Part shown: positions 52,618 to 62,023 of the stretch, one piece after another
Numbering within the stretch: the first letter of the stretch is position 1
Layout of the letters: each line of letters starts with the position of its first letter
Origin: DASZWJ01 sp963813895
GTDB lineage: Bacteria > Pseudomonadota > Gammaproteobacteria > JAURND01
DNA: 64,000 nucleotides
Assembly (NCBI GenBank): GCA_963813895.1
Contig: CAWFAS010000001.1
Span: 186,001 to 250,000 of the forward strand
Direction: 5' to 3'
Made by a program: the position numbers and the translations under genes
Notes under the pieces: generated by a model
Databases searched by the model: none
Told to the model about the DNA's origin: nothing
Seen by the model: the letters and a program-made list of their open reading frames with translations, nothing else

Positions 52618-53328
52618 ATGCAAACAATAAATCATTTAAATCAAACTTTAGGCGAATTAGTGAATGATTGGCGGCCTGCTAAATTCCCACCACATACAGA
52701 ATTACAGGGCAAGTATTGTATTTTAGAGCCGCTTAACATAGCGCTACATGGCAAAAAATTATTTGCAGCATTAAAACCCAATACCACAGAATGGACCTAT
52801 CTCCCCTATGGTCCTTTTAATAGCTTTGAAGAATTTTCCATTTTTCTTCAAACTCTAATCGATGATAATGATACTGTTGCGTATGCAATCATAAAATCCG
52901 ATCACGATTTTCCTGTAGGCATATCAAGCTATCTACGAATTACTCCAGTCCATGGCGCCATTGAGGTTGGCCATTTACATTATGCTAAATCCTTACAAAA
53001 AACCCCAGCTGCTACTGAAGCTATGTTACTTTTAATGCGTCGTGCATTTGAGGAGCTGGGATATCGCAGATATGAATGGAAATGTAACGCTCTAAATCAA
53101 CCTTCCCGATTAGCAGCAGAACGTTTAGGTTTTAAATTTGAGGGAATTTTCCGGCAACACCTTGTATTCAAGCAGCGTAGCCGAGATACTGCTTGGTTTT
53201 CCATTATTGATAAGGAATGGCTCGAGGTTAAATCCCGTTTGGAACAGTGGTTGCATCCCGATAATTTTGATATCCATGGGAAGCAGATTTGCCGACTAAA
53301 AGACATTAAATCGGTTATTTCATCCTAA
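52618..53328 (+). CDS. GNAT N-acetyltransferase (RimJ/RimL-like)
   Basis: A 236-residue protein with the GNAT core from about 40 to 200: CILEPLNIALHGKKLFAALK, FPVGISSYLRITPVHGAIEV (strand 4), KTPAATEAMLLLMRRAFEEL (helix 3) and RRYEWKCNALNQPSRLAAER then LGFKFEGIFRQH. Acetyl-CoA-binding QxxGxG/A is degenerate, as in the GNAT_3 subgroup. It probably acetylates a small amine or protein N-terminus; the substrate is unknown. No ribosome-binding site is obvious. Confidence 0.85.
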   Translation: MQTINHLNQTLGELVNDWRPAKFPPHTELQGKYCILEPLNIALHGKKLFAALKPNTTEWTYLPYGPFNSFEEFSIFLQTLIDDNDTVAYAIIKSDHDFPVGISSYLRITPVHGAIEVGHLHYAKSLQKTPAATEAMLLLMRRAFEELGYRRYEWKCNALNQPSRLAAERLGFKFEGIFRQHLVFKQRSRDTAWFSIIDKEWLEVKSRLEQWLHPDNFDIHGKQICRLKDIKSVISS

Positions 53329-53351
53329 GCTGGCTGCCTCATCCCCCCAAC

Positions 53352-54125
53352 CTACCGAGCCGCGCGCGTCTCGGATTCTTCTAAGGGAAGTTTTTCTTGC
53401 ACAGGCTCTACTTCTTGTAATTGAGGATTTAATGCTACTCTATCGTCAAATACGAAACAGTTTCCATCGAAATATTCACCCCCACAGTTTTCAAAATAAG
53501 CTAAAATTCCCCCTCTTAATTGCCATACATTGGTAAAACCTTGAGCCATTAAATAAGTTGCCGCTTTTTCACAGCGTATGCCGCCGGTGCAGAAGGTGAT
53601 CACAGGTTGGGTTTTTAAAGCTTCCGGCAAAGAGGCGACTGCATTAGGGAATTCACTAAAACTGGCAATATTTAATTGGATAGCCTGTTGAAAGCTCCCC
53701 ATACTCACCTCAAAACTATTACGAGTATCCAATAACACCATGGACTTATTGTCGTCATACCACAGCTTTAACTGTGAGGCTTCTATATAAGGGGCAGTGA
53801 AATTTTGTGGCACAATAGCGGGGTCGTTCATGGTTATGATTTCTTTTCTAATTCGCACTAACATTCGCTTGAAAGGGATGTAATCAGACTCGCTACTTTT
53901 AAATTGCAGGTCGGCAAACTGTGGTATAGTAGTTAAAAAATCAATGAATGAATTTAACAATTCAGGGATTCCAGCCAGGAATAAATTTATTCCTTCCTGA
54001 CTTAATAAAATAGTACCCTTTATTTGGCACTGTAGTGCTTTTTGTTTCAGCTGCTTTTGTAGGGGAATTAAAAATTCAGTTTCTAGATTAATAAATTTGT
54101 AAGCTGCCAGATTTAAGTATTTCAT
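53352..54125 (-). CDS. trhO: tRNA uridine(34) hydroxylase TrhO (rhodanese family)
   Basis: A 257-residue protein: N-terminal acylphosphatase-like half with GTILLSQEGINLFLAG and KRMLVRIRKEIIT, then a rhodanese domain with VLLDTRNSFEVSMGSF and the catalytic loop ITFCTGGIRCEKAATYLMAQ (Cys about 177). The family (YceA/TrhO) forms 5-hydroxyuridine at tRNA wobble position 34 using O2. The tail ends at about 257 without the Cys-rich zinc-like extension of the E. coli protein, as in shorter homologues. Confidence 0.92.
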   Translation of the reverse strand: MKYLNLAAYKFINLETEFLIPLQKQLKQKALQCQIKGTILLSQEGINLFLAGIPELLNSFIDFLTTIPQFADLQFKSSESDYIPFKRMLVRIRKEIITMNDPAIVPQNFTAPYIEASQLKLWYDDNKSMVLLDTRNSFEVSMGSFQQAIQLNIASFSEFPNAVASLPEALKTQPVITFCTGGIRCEKAATYLMAQGFTNVWQLRGGILAYFENCGGEYFDGNCFVFDDRVALNPQLQEVEPVQEKLPLEESETRAAR

Positions 54126-54236
54126 GATTTCAAGGTTTATGTCGGTGAAGTTAATGTAAGGGCTTGTTACCCAAGCCCTTACATTATGTTACCTATCGCT
54201 GTGCTTTTCGTAAAGCATTGTGTTCTATCATCGAAA

Positions 54237-54343
54237 CTGCTCACTCCGTCGTCCCGCGGCTTGTCCGCGGGATCCAGAAATGTGGTTTCTATTTGCTTTT
54301 TCCTGGATCCCGCGGACAAGCCGCGGGACGACGGAGTGAGCAG
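54237..54343. repeat. 107-bp perfect palindrome with CCCGCGGCTTGTCC arms
   Basis: Arms of 41 bp (CTGCTCACTCCGTCGTCCCG onward) pair perfectly across a 25-base loop. Each arm contains its own smaller hairpin (CCCGCGG-CTTGT-CCGCGGG). The core CCCGCGGCTTGTCCGCGGGA is of the type common in Rickettsiales and other intracellular bacteria (recollection). Confidence 0.88.
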
Positions 54344-54408
54344 GCTATGGCGTTAACAGTTACCTATCATCTTAATAAATCATTATACTTTCAACGGGAG
54401 GGAATCTT

Positions 54409-55017
54409 ATGAAACTTTATTATACCAAAGGCGCCTGCTCACTGGCCGTGAGAATTTTATTGCATGAATTAAATATCAATTGTGAATATGAGTCTGTCTC
54501 TCATAGCAAACAAACCGAAACAGGCACTGATTTTTTGACGATAAATCCTAAGGGAGCAGTCCCAGTACTCCTACTGGATAATAAAACCCTGCTCACTGAA
54601 AATGCCGTTATACAACAGTATCTGGCCGATACTTATCAGGCGAAAAATTTATTGCCACCTCTGGGTGAATTTCAGCGCTACCGCGTACTGGAGTGGCTAA
54701 ATTTTATCTCTACTGATCTACACAAAGGTTTTGGCCCATTGTTTAATCCCAATGTGCCAGATGATCTAAAAGCAACTGTATTCATACCCGCGCTTAAAAA
54801 GTATTTTTCATTTGTAGATAGTCAATTAATCGATAAAGATTTTTTAATCGGCAATCAATTTACCATTGCAGATGGGTATCTATTTGTAATTCTTATGTGG
54901 ACCAGCCATTTTCCAATTCCCTTGCAAGAATTTCCGCAATTACAACGCTACTTTAACGCTTTAAAAACCAGGGATTCAATTGTAGCCTCGCTTAAAGAGG
55001 AAGATTTGTCTGTTTAA
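54409..55017 (+). CDS. Glutathione S-transferase, beta class
   Basis: A 202-residue protein with the thioredoxin-like N-terminal domain MKLYYTKGACSLAVRILLHE; Cys10 is the beta-class catalytic cysteine and NPKGAVPVLLLDN the cis-Pro loop for glutathione. The C-terminal helical domain contains FLIGNQFTIADGYLFVIL, the N-capping box. It conjugates glutathione to electrophiles or reduces disulfides. A strong AACGGGAGG lies upstream. Confidence 0.93.
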   Translation: MKLYYTKGACSLAVRILLHELNINCEYESVSHSKQTETGTDFLTINPKGAVPVLLLDNKTLLTENAVIQQYLADTYQAKNLLPPLGEFQRYRVLEWLNFISTDLHKGFGPLFNPNVPDDLKATVFIPALKKYFSFVDSQLIDKDFLIGNQFTIADGYLFVILMWTSHFPIPLQEFPQLQRYFNALKTRDSIVASLKEEDLSV

Positions 55018-55030
55018 TTATTTGAACTCC

Positions 55031-55132
55031 ACTGTCATCCTGAACGTACCAAGCCGCGACCGTTAGAGAGCGTTTATTGGACAACGTAAACGCTCCCTAA
55101 CGGTCGCGGCTCGGTACGTTCAGGATGATAGT
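55031..55132. repeat. Palindromic repeat with the CTCGGTACG core, second copy
   Basis: ACTGTCATCCTGAACGTACC onward on the left pairs almost completely with the right half ending GGTACGTTCAGGATGATAGT. The arm includes AACGCTCCCTAACGGTCGCG, shared with the copy at 21147. The loop is about ten bases. Confidence 0.85.
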
Positions 55133-55238
55133 GATAGTTCAGAATGACAGCTCGCTCAGGAAAACAGCGGCTTGTGAAAGATTGAATATTTTTGAATACC
55201 GTACATTATTCAAAAATATTCAAGTTAAGGGATTAATC

Positions 55239-56201
55239 ATGAAACTATTCAAAATAACATTAACTTTAATATCCGTATCCCTGGTAATACTAAGCATAGT
55301 GGAGTACAGAACCCTCAGCCCTTATAAATCGAGATTGTATTCTCCTACCTTTCTAACCAAGATCAATGATAACTATTTTATCGTCGACAGCTGGCATCAC
55401 AGAATCATCTATAGCACCAGTTTAGAAAACCCGATAAGTCAATGGAAAGTGCTAACCGATCATATAGCGGGACCGCATTCGATTGTATCTGATGGGAATA
55501 TTTTAATAACCGAAGATACTGGAAGGCATAGGCTATTTGTATTTAAAAAAGCTGGGGCTAATGCTGCTAAAGAATATGTGCTCACCCAGACTATAGATAA
55601 TATGGGCAAAAGACCACACCGTGTTATATATGATCAGCAAACAAAATTGTTTTATATTATTGCTTCAATATCACAACAAATCATAGCCATTAAAGATGAT
55701 AATGGGACTGCTGAAGTGGTATATAAAAAGTATTTACCCTTTCTCAAAGGGGCTTATACTCGGGAAATTAGAATTATGGATGGTAAAATGGCCTTTGTTG
55801 CAGGGCCGGGTAAAATCACATTTACAACCTATAAAGACGGAAATTATAATGTTATTCAACAATTTAATGTGCCAAGAGCATTATCTAACATGAATGATAT
55901 TATTAAAATTAATGATTATTATTACATTACCGCTACTCCCAGAACGTTTCTAAGAGTTAAGGATTTAGCGGACCTTACTAAAGGTAAATACGAAAATTTA
56001 ATGCAGGTGGCTGGATATAAAGGCACACCTTATTTCTTTAATGAGGTTGACGGCCGAATTTTTCTTCCCCAGACTTCCCGTTATTCTGGGATAACATCAT
56101 TTATAATCAAAAACGATCAGATCACAGATGTAATTAATCACCCTTATTTTGGGCGCCCGACCGTTGCCTCAAAAATTCGCCGAAAGGAATTTCCAGCGTA
56201 A
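55239..56201 (+). CDS. Membrane-anchored beta-propeller-like protein
   Basis: The start at ATG 55239 (AAGGG nine bases upstream) gives 320 residues; the longer frame runs into the repeat. A single N-terminal hydrophobic segment (LFKITLTLISVSLVILSIV) could be a signal anchor. The rest is beta-rich, with repeated phrases such as NDNYFIVDSWHHRIIYSTS, DGNILITEDTGRHRLFVF and NDYYYITATPRTFLRV, consistent with NHL- or SGL-like propeller blades. No enzyme motif is seen; function unknown, periplasmic side likely. Confidence 0.65.
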   Translation: MKLFKITLTLISVSLVILSIVEYRTLSPYKSRLYSPTFLTKINDNYFIVDSWHHRIIYSTSLENPISQWKVLTDHIAGPHSIVSDGNILITEDTGRHRLFVFKKAGANAAKEYVLTQTIDNMGKRPHRVIYDQQTKLFYIIASISQQIIAIKDDNGTAEVVYKKYLPFLKGAYTREIRIMDGKMAFVAGPGKITFTTYKDGNYNVIQQFNVPRALSNMNDIIKINDYYYITATPRTFLRVKDLADLTKGKYENLMQVAGYKGTPYFFNEVDGRIFLPQTSRYSGITSFIIKNDQITDVINHPYFGRPTVASKIRRKEFPA

Positions 56202-56240
56202 GGCTGTCATCCTGGACTATCTATTAAAAGATTAAATGTC

Positions 56241-59200
56241 ATGACAAACCAAAAATCTGGATTAATCTCCCGCATCCTTACAACATTATTAGGTAAAGTT
56301 TCTTGGCAAAGCCCAGTATGGCTAAGCCAAGGCTCCGCTTTGTGCAAGGCCAATGCTCGTTTTGTTATTGGCCTAGGTGTGACATTAATAGCGCTTATCA
56401 TTTTATCGGGGATTTATTATTGGTATGAACACCTACCGAAACCACCGCAGATTATAGCGAACATTACGCCTCCTTCCCCCACTCCAGTGGATAAAGTATT
56501 AAAGCCGCAGTCTCTGTTAGTCAATTTTGGAATTCAGACCGTTCATGGTTGGACTCCAGCCTCAGTTGCTCCCCTAGCAAATATAGGAAAGCCGATAACC
56601 CAAGGCATCCACGTTAAACCAACCCTGGCAGGAAACTGGCTGTGGAAAAGTGATCAACAATTGGTTTTTTACCCTGAGCAAGATTGGCCGGCTGACCAAA
56701 AATATAGTATCACCTTTGATAAAACCCTATTCTCCAAATCCAGCAAATTAGGTAATTACCAATATTCTTTCGCCACGCAACCCTTTACGGTCGCCATTGA
56801 GAATTTAAAATTTTATCAGGATCTAGAAAATCCAAAACACACCCAAGTTATCGCCACTTTACATTTTAACTTTCCGGTAGACACTGAAAGCCTCCAGCAA
56901 CATACGCAATTAAACTTGCAGGAATTAAAAAATGAAAAATTAAATTTGTCAGCACAATCTTATAAATATACGTTGTCTTATGACGAGCATAAGCGCACTG
57001 CCTATTTGCGCTCAGAGGATATACCTCCGACGGCTAGTCCACGCTACCTTGATTTACTGATCAGTAAGGGTGTTTTGGCAGTAGGCGGCCACGCGACAAC
57101 AGCAGAATCTAACACCAGCACGATATTAATTCCGGACGCGGGCAGTTTTATGTCCATAGCGAAAATCGGCACCCAGATCGTTCGCGATAGTAATGATAGA
57201 CCGCAACAATTATTAACCGTGGAGACCTCCCTGGGTGTTAGTAACCCAGCATTGCAGCAACATATCCAAGTCTTTTTATTGCCAAAAAATCGTCCAGCCA
57301 CTCAGCTTGAGCCTATCCAAGAAAATTATACCTGGCAAGAACCTGGCGAAATAACTGATCAAGTTTTATCGCTATCTAAGCCTGTTGATTTGACCGCGTT
57401 GCCCGAGGAACATCCATTGCCTCCTTTACACAGTTGGCAATTCAGTGCTGATACACCTGGATTTCTTTATGTAAAAATTACTCCTGGGGTAAAAGGAGCC
57501 GGGGATTTCATATTAACCAAGCCCTATCAAACCATTGTGCCGATTGCAGAAATGCCAAGAGAAATTAAGTTCTTGCATAAGGGCGCGCTGATTTCATTAA
57601 GTGGTGAGAAAAAATTGACGGTGCTATTGCGCGGAGTGCCACTGGTTAAATTTTCCATAGCACGGGTTTTACCCACTGAAATTAATCATCTGGTTAGCCA
57701 AACCAGTGGTAATTTCCAAAATCCTGCTTTTGTAGCAGCAACCTTTACCCGCGATGACATTAGTGAAATATTTACTGAAAAACGCGAATTCAATATCGCA
57801 AGTCCAGGTGAATTGCAATATACCACTTTGGATTTTGAACGGCTGCTAACCGCGGATAACACGGCAGTTCCGCTGGGATTGTTCCTGGTTAAAGCACAGG
57901 GTTGGGACAAAAAATCTGATACACCCAGCGGCGTAGAAAATAATCGTTTAATTCTGATCACTGACATGGGGATATTGGTAAAAAATAACAGCGACGGCAC
58001 CCATGATTTATTTGTGCAATCCATTAGCCAGGGCACCCCTGTGGCTAATGCCCAAATCCAATTATTGGGTAGAAACGGTCTGCCCATTGTCCAAGGTATT
58101 TCCAGCGCTGATGGCCATTTTCAATTGCCTTTACTGGATAACTACAAAAATGAACAACAGCCCACCGTCTATGTTGTAAAGAATGGTAACGACATTTCAT
58201 TTATGCCTTATGATCGCGCGGATAGACAACTTAATTTTTCGCGTTTCGATATTTCCGGCATAAGCGACGAGGCGCAAGGTGCACTATCTGCATTCCTGTT
58301 TTCTGATCGTGGTCTATATCGGCCAGGAGATCTCATTCATGTGGGTATGCTAGTTAAACAGAAATTCGTCAATTTACAACCAGCAGGTCTGCCATTAAAA
58401 GCTGTTATAACTGACCCGCGCGGGGTAACGGTGATGGATCAGAAAATGTCTTTGCCCGAGAGTGGCTTATTGACTTTAGATTACCGTCCCGACAATACGG
58501 CACCGACGGGTACCTATACCATTAGCCTATACCTGATAAAAGATGGTCAATGGAACAAATTGCTGGGTAGTACTGAGGTGCGTGTAGAAGAGTTTCTACC
58601 CGATCGTTTACAGGCCCATGCACAATTTCTGCTAGGTACTGCACCGGCTCCTATGACAAAAGGCTGGCTTATGCCCCAGGAGTTAAATGCCCAGTTACAG
58701 GTCAATAATCTGTATGGCACTCCAGCAGCGGGTCGTCGAGTGACCGCGAAAATAGTATTAGCGCCGCACGCATTTTATTTCCCAAACTATGGCGATTATA
58801 ATTTTATTGATCCTTTATTAGACCCTAAAAAACCACCTAAAGTATTTAGCGAGAGTCTGACCGATACCCATACCAATGAACACGGTGAGGCGCAATTTGC
58901 TCTCAATTTACAGCGTTTTGCTAAAGCCACCTATAAGTTGACCTTCATTACGGAAGCATTTGAAGCAGATGGTGGGCGGGGTGTAAGCACACAAATTTCT
59001 ACCTTGGTAACCCCCCTTGCGTACTTAGTGGGATATAAACCGGATGGTGATTTGGCTTATCTGAAAAAAAATAGCCAATACACCGTTCGCTTTATTGCAA
59101 TTAATTCTAGTCTGCAAAAAATACCAGCTAACCAATTAAAGATGCAGATCCTATCCGTGCAAACCGTTGCCACCTTAGTAAAAAATCCCGATGGAAGTTA

Positions 59201-61988
59201 TAAATATCAGTCCATAAAACAAGAAACGCATCGTAATGAGCAACCCTTTAATATTTCCGAAACCGGCAGTGATTTTATGCTACCCACCGAAAATATTGGC
59301 GACTACGCATTGGCGTTAACCGATCATCAAGGCAATATCCTCAGTAAATTATATTTTTCTGTTGTGGGTGACAGTGGACATCCGCTGCAAAAAAATGCCG
59401 AGCTAGCGGTTAAATTAGCAAAAAATGAATACAACCCCGGGGATACCATTGAAATGCAAATCACTGCTCCTTATGTGGGCTCAGGATTAATCAGCATCGA
59501 ACGCGATAAGGTGTATTCCTATAAATGGTTTAAAACTGATTCCAATAATAGTTTGCAAACTATCCAGATACCGGCGGATTTTGAGGGCAATGGTTATATT
59601 ACGATCGTTTATGTTCGGGATTGGGCGGCGGATGAAATATTTGTTAGCCCGCTGAGTTATAGCGTTATTCCCTTCACTGTCAATCGTGCAGCCCATACCG
59701 TGCATATTGGTCTGGAGACACCCAAACTGGTTAAGCCAGGCACAAACTTATCCATCAGTTATCAGACGGATATTCCAGCTAAGATTATTGTATTTGCCGT
59801 TGACCAAGGGATTTTGCAGGTGGCGGATTATCTGTTACCCGATCCTTTAGGATATTTTTTCCGCAAGCGCGCGTTAGGCGTTAGCACTGCGCAAATTGTC
59901 GATCAAATCCTCCCCAAATATATCGCCAATCGTGAGGCCTCAGCCATTGGCGGCGACCATGGCGAAAAAGCATTAGCGAGCAATATAAATCCCTTTAAAC
60001 GGAAAACCGAAGCACCGGTAGCCTATTGGTCAGGGATACTAGATAGTGATAACACACTGCGAACTGTAGCTTATCAAGTTCCCGATTATTTCAATGGCAA
60101 TATTCGTATTATGGCAGTAGCGGTTGCACCCAATGCTGTAGGAAGCGCAAAAAATGCGACCACTGTTCGTGGGGATTTTGTTATCAGCCCCAATGTGCCT
60201 AACTTTGTAGCCCCAGGTGATACATTTATTGTTACAGCTAATATTGCTAATAATCTCAAGGAAACAAATGCTACCCAACCCGTACAGATTTCATTAATAA
60301 CTTCTCCAGGTTTAGCAGTTTCAGGAGACACTCAACAAAGTGTGATTATTCCACCTGGACAAGAGCGTTCAGTTTCATTTGAAATTAGGGCAAAAGCAGT
60401 TTTAGGCAACGCCACCCTACAATTCCATGCGCAGCAGCAAGGCCACCATGCACAATATGAGACTACACTCAGTGTGCGTCCCGCGAGCGCATTTCAAACC
60501 AGCTTAATTAGCGGTAGTGATCAGTCTAGTAGTAAAAATATTGCTATTACGCGACAGCTGTACCCACAATATCGATTATTGCAGGCAATGGCGGCCACTA
60601 ATCCACTGATTTTAGTCCAAGGTTTGCAGGGTTATTTACAGGCTTATCCCTACAATTGTACCGAACAATTAATTAGCACGGCATTTTCACAATTGGCGAT
60701 CGCCAAACAACCTTTGTTTAACCTCGATCCCCAACAAATGCGCCAAGCATTAAATAGTTTATTACAAATATTACGTCAGCGTTTAAATGATAAAGGCGGT
60801 TTCAGCTATTGGCCAGGGCAGGGTGATAATACTCTCAGCCAATTTGCTACTGTCTATGCTATGGATTTCCTGACCGAGGCCAAACTGCAAGGCTATGTGG
60901 TACCACAAGATTTAATGGAAGATGGATTACGCTACCTGCAAAATTTGGTTACTCAGGATGCGCAGGATTTAACGACTGCACGACTGCATGCCTATGCCAT
61001 TTATATATTAACCCGCAATGAGATAGTCACTACTAATTATCTAACGCATTTGCAGCTATTTTTAAATCAAAAGATAACTGGCTGGCAAAACGACCTGACC
61101 AGCATCTATTTGGCAGCGACCTACCAATTGCTTAAGAATGATAATGAAGGTGCGCGGTTACTGCATAGTTTTTCTTTAGACAAACCAACCTCTGATGAAG
61201 ACAGTTTTTATAATCCTTTAATTGCTAAAGCGCAATATATCACCCTTCTCGCACGCCATTTCCCCAAGCAATTGCAGGCATTAGGCGGTGCGCCCATCAT
61301 GGCATTAACTGCAGGCATTAGCGGTAATCAGTTAAATACTCTTTCTGCTGCCTACAGTGCAATTGCACTCAGTAGTTATGCCCAAGCCACCTCATTGTCA
61401 GGTGAACACGATAAACTATCTATCAGCGAGGTCGATGCGAATAAGAATATTAAACCGCTGATATCCCACAATATGCATTTTCAACAGGTCGATTTTTCTC
61501 CACAAGCCACGCAGATTGTATTTTACAATCCAGATCAAGCACTTTATTTTTATCAGATACAGCAATCGGGGTTTAATAGTGTAAATCCCAAGCAGCCAAT
61601 AAATAACGGCTTGGAAGTTTATCGCGAATATCGTGACCTGATGCATCAGCCTATAAATCAGGTTAACCTGGGGGATGACATAGAGTCACATATCCAGATA
61701 CGCAATTTAGCAAATCAAACCTCCAATAATGTTGCTATCGTCGATTTATTTCCCGGCGGTTTTGATGTAGTGCGCAATTCAGTGCAAAAGGGTAATTGTG
61801 ACTACGTGGACGTTCGCGAAGACAGAGTAATCTTTTATTGCTCGGCCAGCGCTGACGCTACCGAGTTAAGTTATAAATTACGCGCTGTAAATGAAGGAAC
61901 CTTTACCACTGCGCCTATTATGGCACAAGATATGTATAAGCAGTCTGTGCAGAGCACGGGGGTGGAAGGTAGTATAGTTATCAAGTAA
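56241..61988 (+). CDS. yfhM: Alpha-2-macroglobulin family protein with thioester (YfhM type)
   Basis: A 1915-residue protein. It carries a single N-terminal membrane anchor (FVIGLGVTLIALIILSGIYY, about 40-60) rather than the lipobox of E. coli YfhM. MG-type beta domains follow; RGLYRPGDLIHVGMLVKQKF (about 690) is the MG2/MG3 hallmark, FAVDQGILQVADYLLPDPL (about 1180) the MG7-like segment. The thioester Cys-x-x-Gln motif is intact: YNCTEQLISTAF, Cys1473 to Gln1476, and an alpha-barrel domain follows. Such proteins trap host or rival proteases in the periplasm and are paired with PBP1C, which repairs the wall. The pbpC start lies 1.8 kb downstream, separated by two inserted genes. Confidence 0.93.
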   Translation: MTNQKSGLISRILTTLLGKVSWQSPVWLSQGSALCKANARFVIGLGVTLIALIILSGIYYWYEHLPKPPQIIANITPPSPTPVDKVLKPQSLLVNFGIQTVHGWTPASVAPLANIGKPITQGIHVKPTLAGNWLWKSDQQLVFYPEQDWPADQKYSITFDKTLFSKSSKLGNYQYSFATQPFTVAIENLKFYQDLENPKHTQVIATLHFNFPVDTESLQQHTQLNLQELKNEKLNLSAQSYKYTLSYDEHKRTAYLRSEDIPPTASPRYLDLLISKGVLAVGGHATTAESNTSTILIPDAGSFMSIAKIGTQIVRDSNDRPQQLLTVETSLGVSNPALQQHIQVFLLPKNRPATQLEPIQENYTWQEPGEITDQVLSLSKPVDLTALPEEHPLPPLHSWQFSADTPGFLYVKITPGVKGAGDFILTKPYQTIVPIAEMPREIKFLHKGALISLSGEKKLTVLLRGVPLVKFSIARVLPTEINHLVSQTSGNFQNPAFVAATFTRDDISEIFTEKREFNIASPGELQYTTLDFERLLTADNTAVPLGLFLVKAQGWDKKSDTPSGVENNRLILITDMGILVKNNSDGTHDLFVQSISQGTPVANAQIQLLGRNGLPIVQGISSADGHFQLPLLDNYKNEQQPTVYVVKNGNDISFMPYDRADRQLNFSRFDISGISDEAQGALSAFLFSDRGLYRPGDLIHVGMLVKQKFVNLQPAGLPLKAVITDPRGVTVMDQKMSLPESGLLTLDYRPDNTAPTGTYTISLYLIKDGQWNKLLGSTEVRVEEFLPDRLQAHAQFLLGTAPAPMTKGWLMPQELNAQLQVNNLYGTPAAGRRVTAKIVLAPHAFYFPNYGDYNFIDPLLDPKKPPKVFSESLTDTHTNEHGEAQFALNLQRFAKATYKLTFITEAFEADGGRGVSTQISTLVTPLAYLVGYKPDGDLAYLKKNSQYTVRFIAINSSLQKIPANQLKMQILSVQTVATLVKNPDGSYKYQSIKQETHRNEQPFNISETGSDFMLPTENIGDYALALTDHQGNILSKLYFSVVGDSGHPLQKNAELAVKLAKNEYNPGDTIEMQITAPYVGSGLISIERDKVYSYKWFKTDSNNSLQTIQIPADFEGNGYITIVYVRDWAADEIFVSPLSYSVIPFTVNRAAHTVHIGLETPKLVKPGTNLSISYQTDIPAKIIVFAVDQGILQVADYLLPDPLGYFFRKRALGVSTAQIVDQILPKYIANREASAIGGDHGEKALASNINPFKRKTEAPVAYWSGILDSDNTLRTVAYQVPDYFNGNIRIMAVAVAPNAVGSAKNATTVRGDFVISPNVPNFVAPGDTFIVTANIANNLKETNATQPVQISLITSPGLAVSGDTQQSVIIPPGQERSVSFEIRAKAVLGNATLQFHAQQQGHHAQYETTLSVRPASAFQTSLISGSDQSSSKNIAITRQLYPQYRLLQAMAATNPLILVQGLQGYLQAYPYNCTEQLISTAFSQLAIAKQPLFNLDPQQMRQALNSLLQILRQRLNDKGGFSYWPGQGDNTLSQFATVYAMDFLTEAKLQGYVVPQDLMEDGLRYLQNLVTQDAQDLTTARLHAYAIYILTRNEIVTTNYLTHLQLFLNQKITGWQNDLTSIYLAATYQLLKNDNEGARLLHSFSLDKPTSDEDSFYNPLIAKAQYITLLARHFPKQLQALGGAPIMALTAGISGNQLNTLSAAYSAIALSSYAQATSLSGEHDKLSISEVDANKNIKPLISHNMHFQQVDFSPQATQIVFYNPDQALYFYQIQQSGFNSVNPKQPINNGLEVYREYRDLMHQPINQVNLGDDIESHIQIRNLANQTSNNVAIVDLFPGGFDVVRNSVQKGNCDYVDVREDRVIFYCSASADATELSYKLRAVNEGTFTTAPIMAQDMYKQSVQSTGVEGSIVIK

Positions 61989-62023
61989 TATAGGTTTTAT
62001 GCCGGAATAGAGGAGAATATATC

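Noticed and set aside
54164..54412. Possible 82-codon gene ahead of the GST
   Set aside because: Nearly all of it lies in the 107-bp palindrome and its translation is the palindrome's; no ribosome-binding site.
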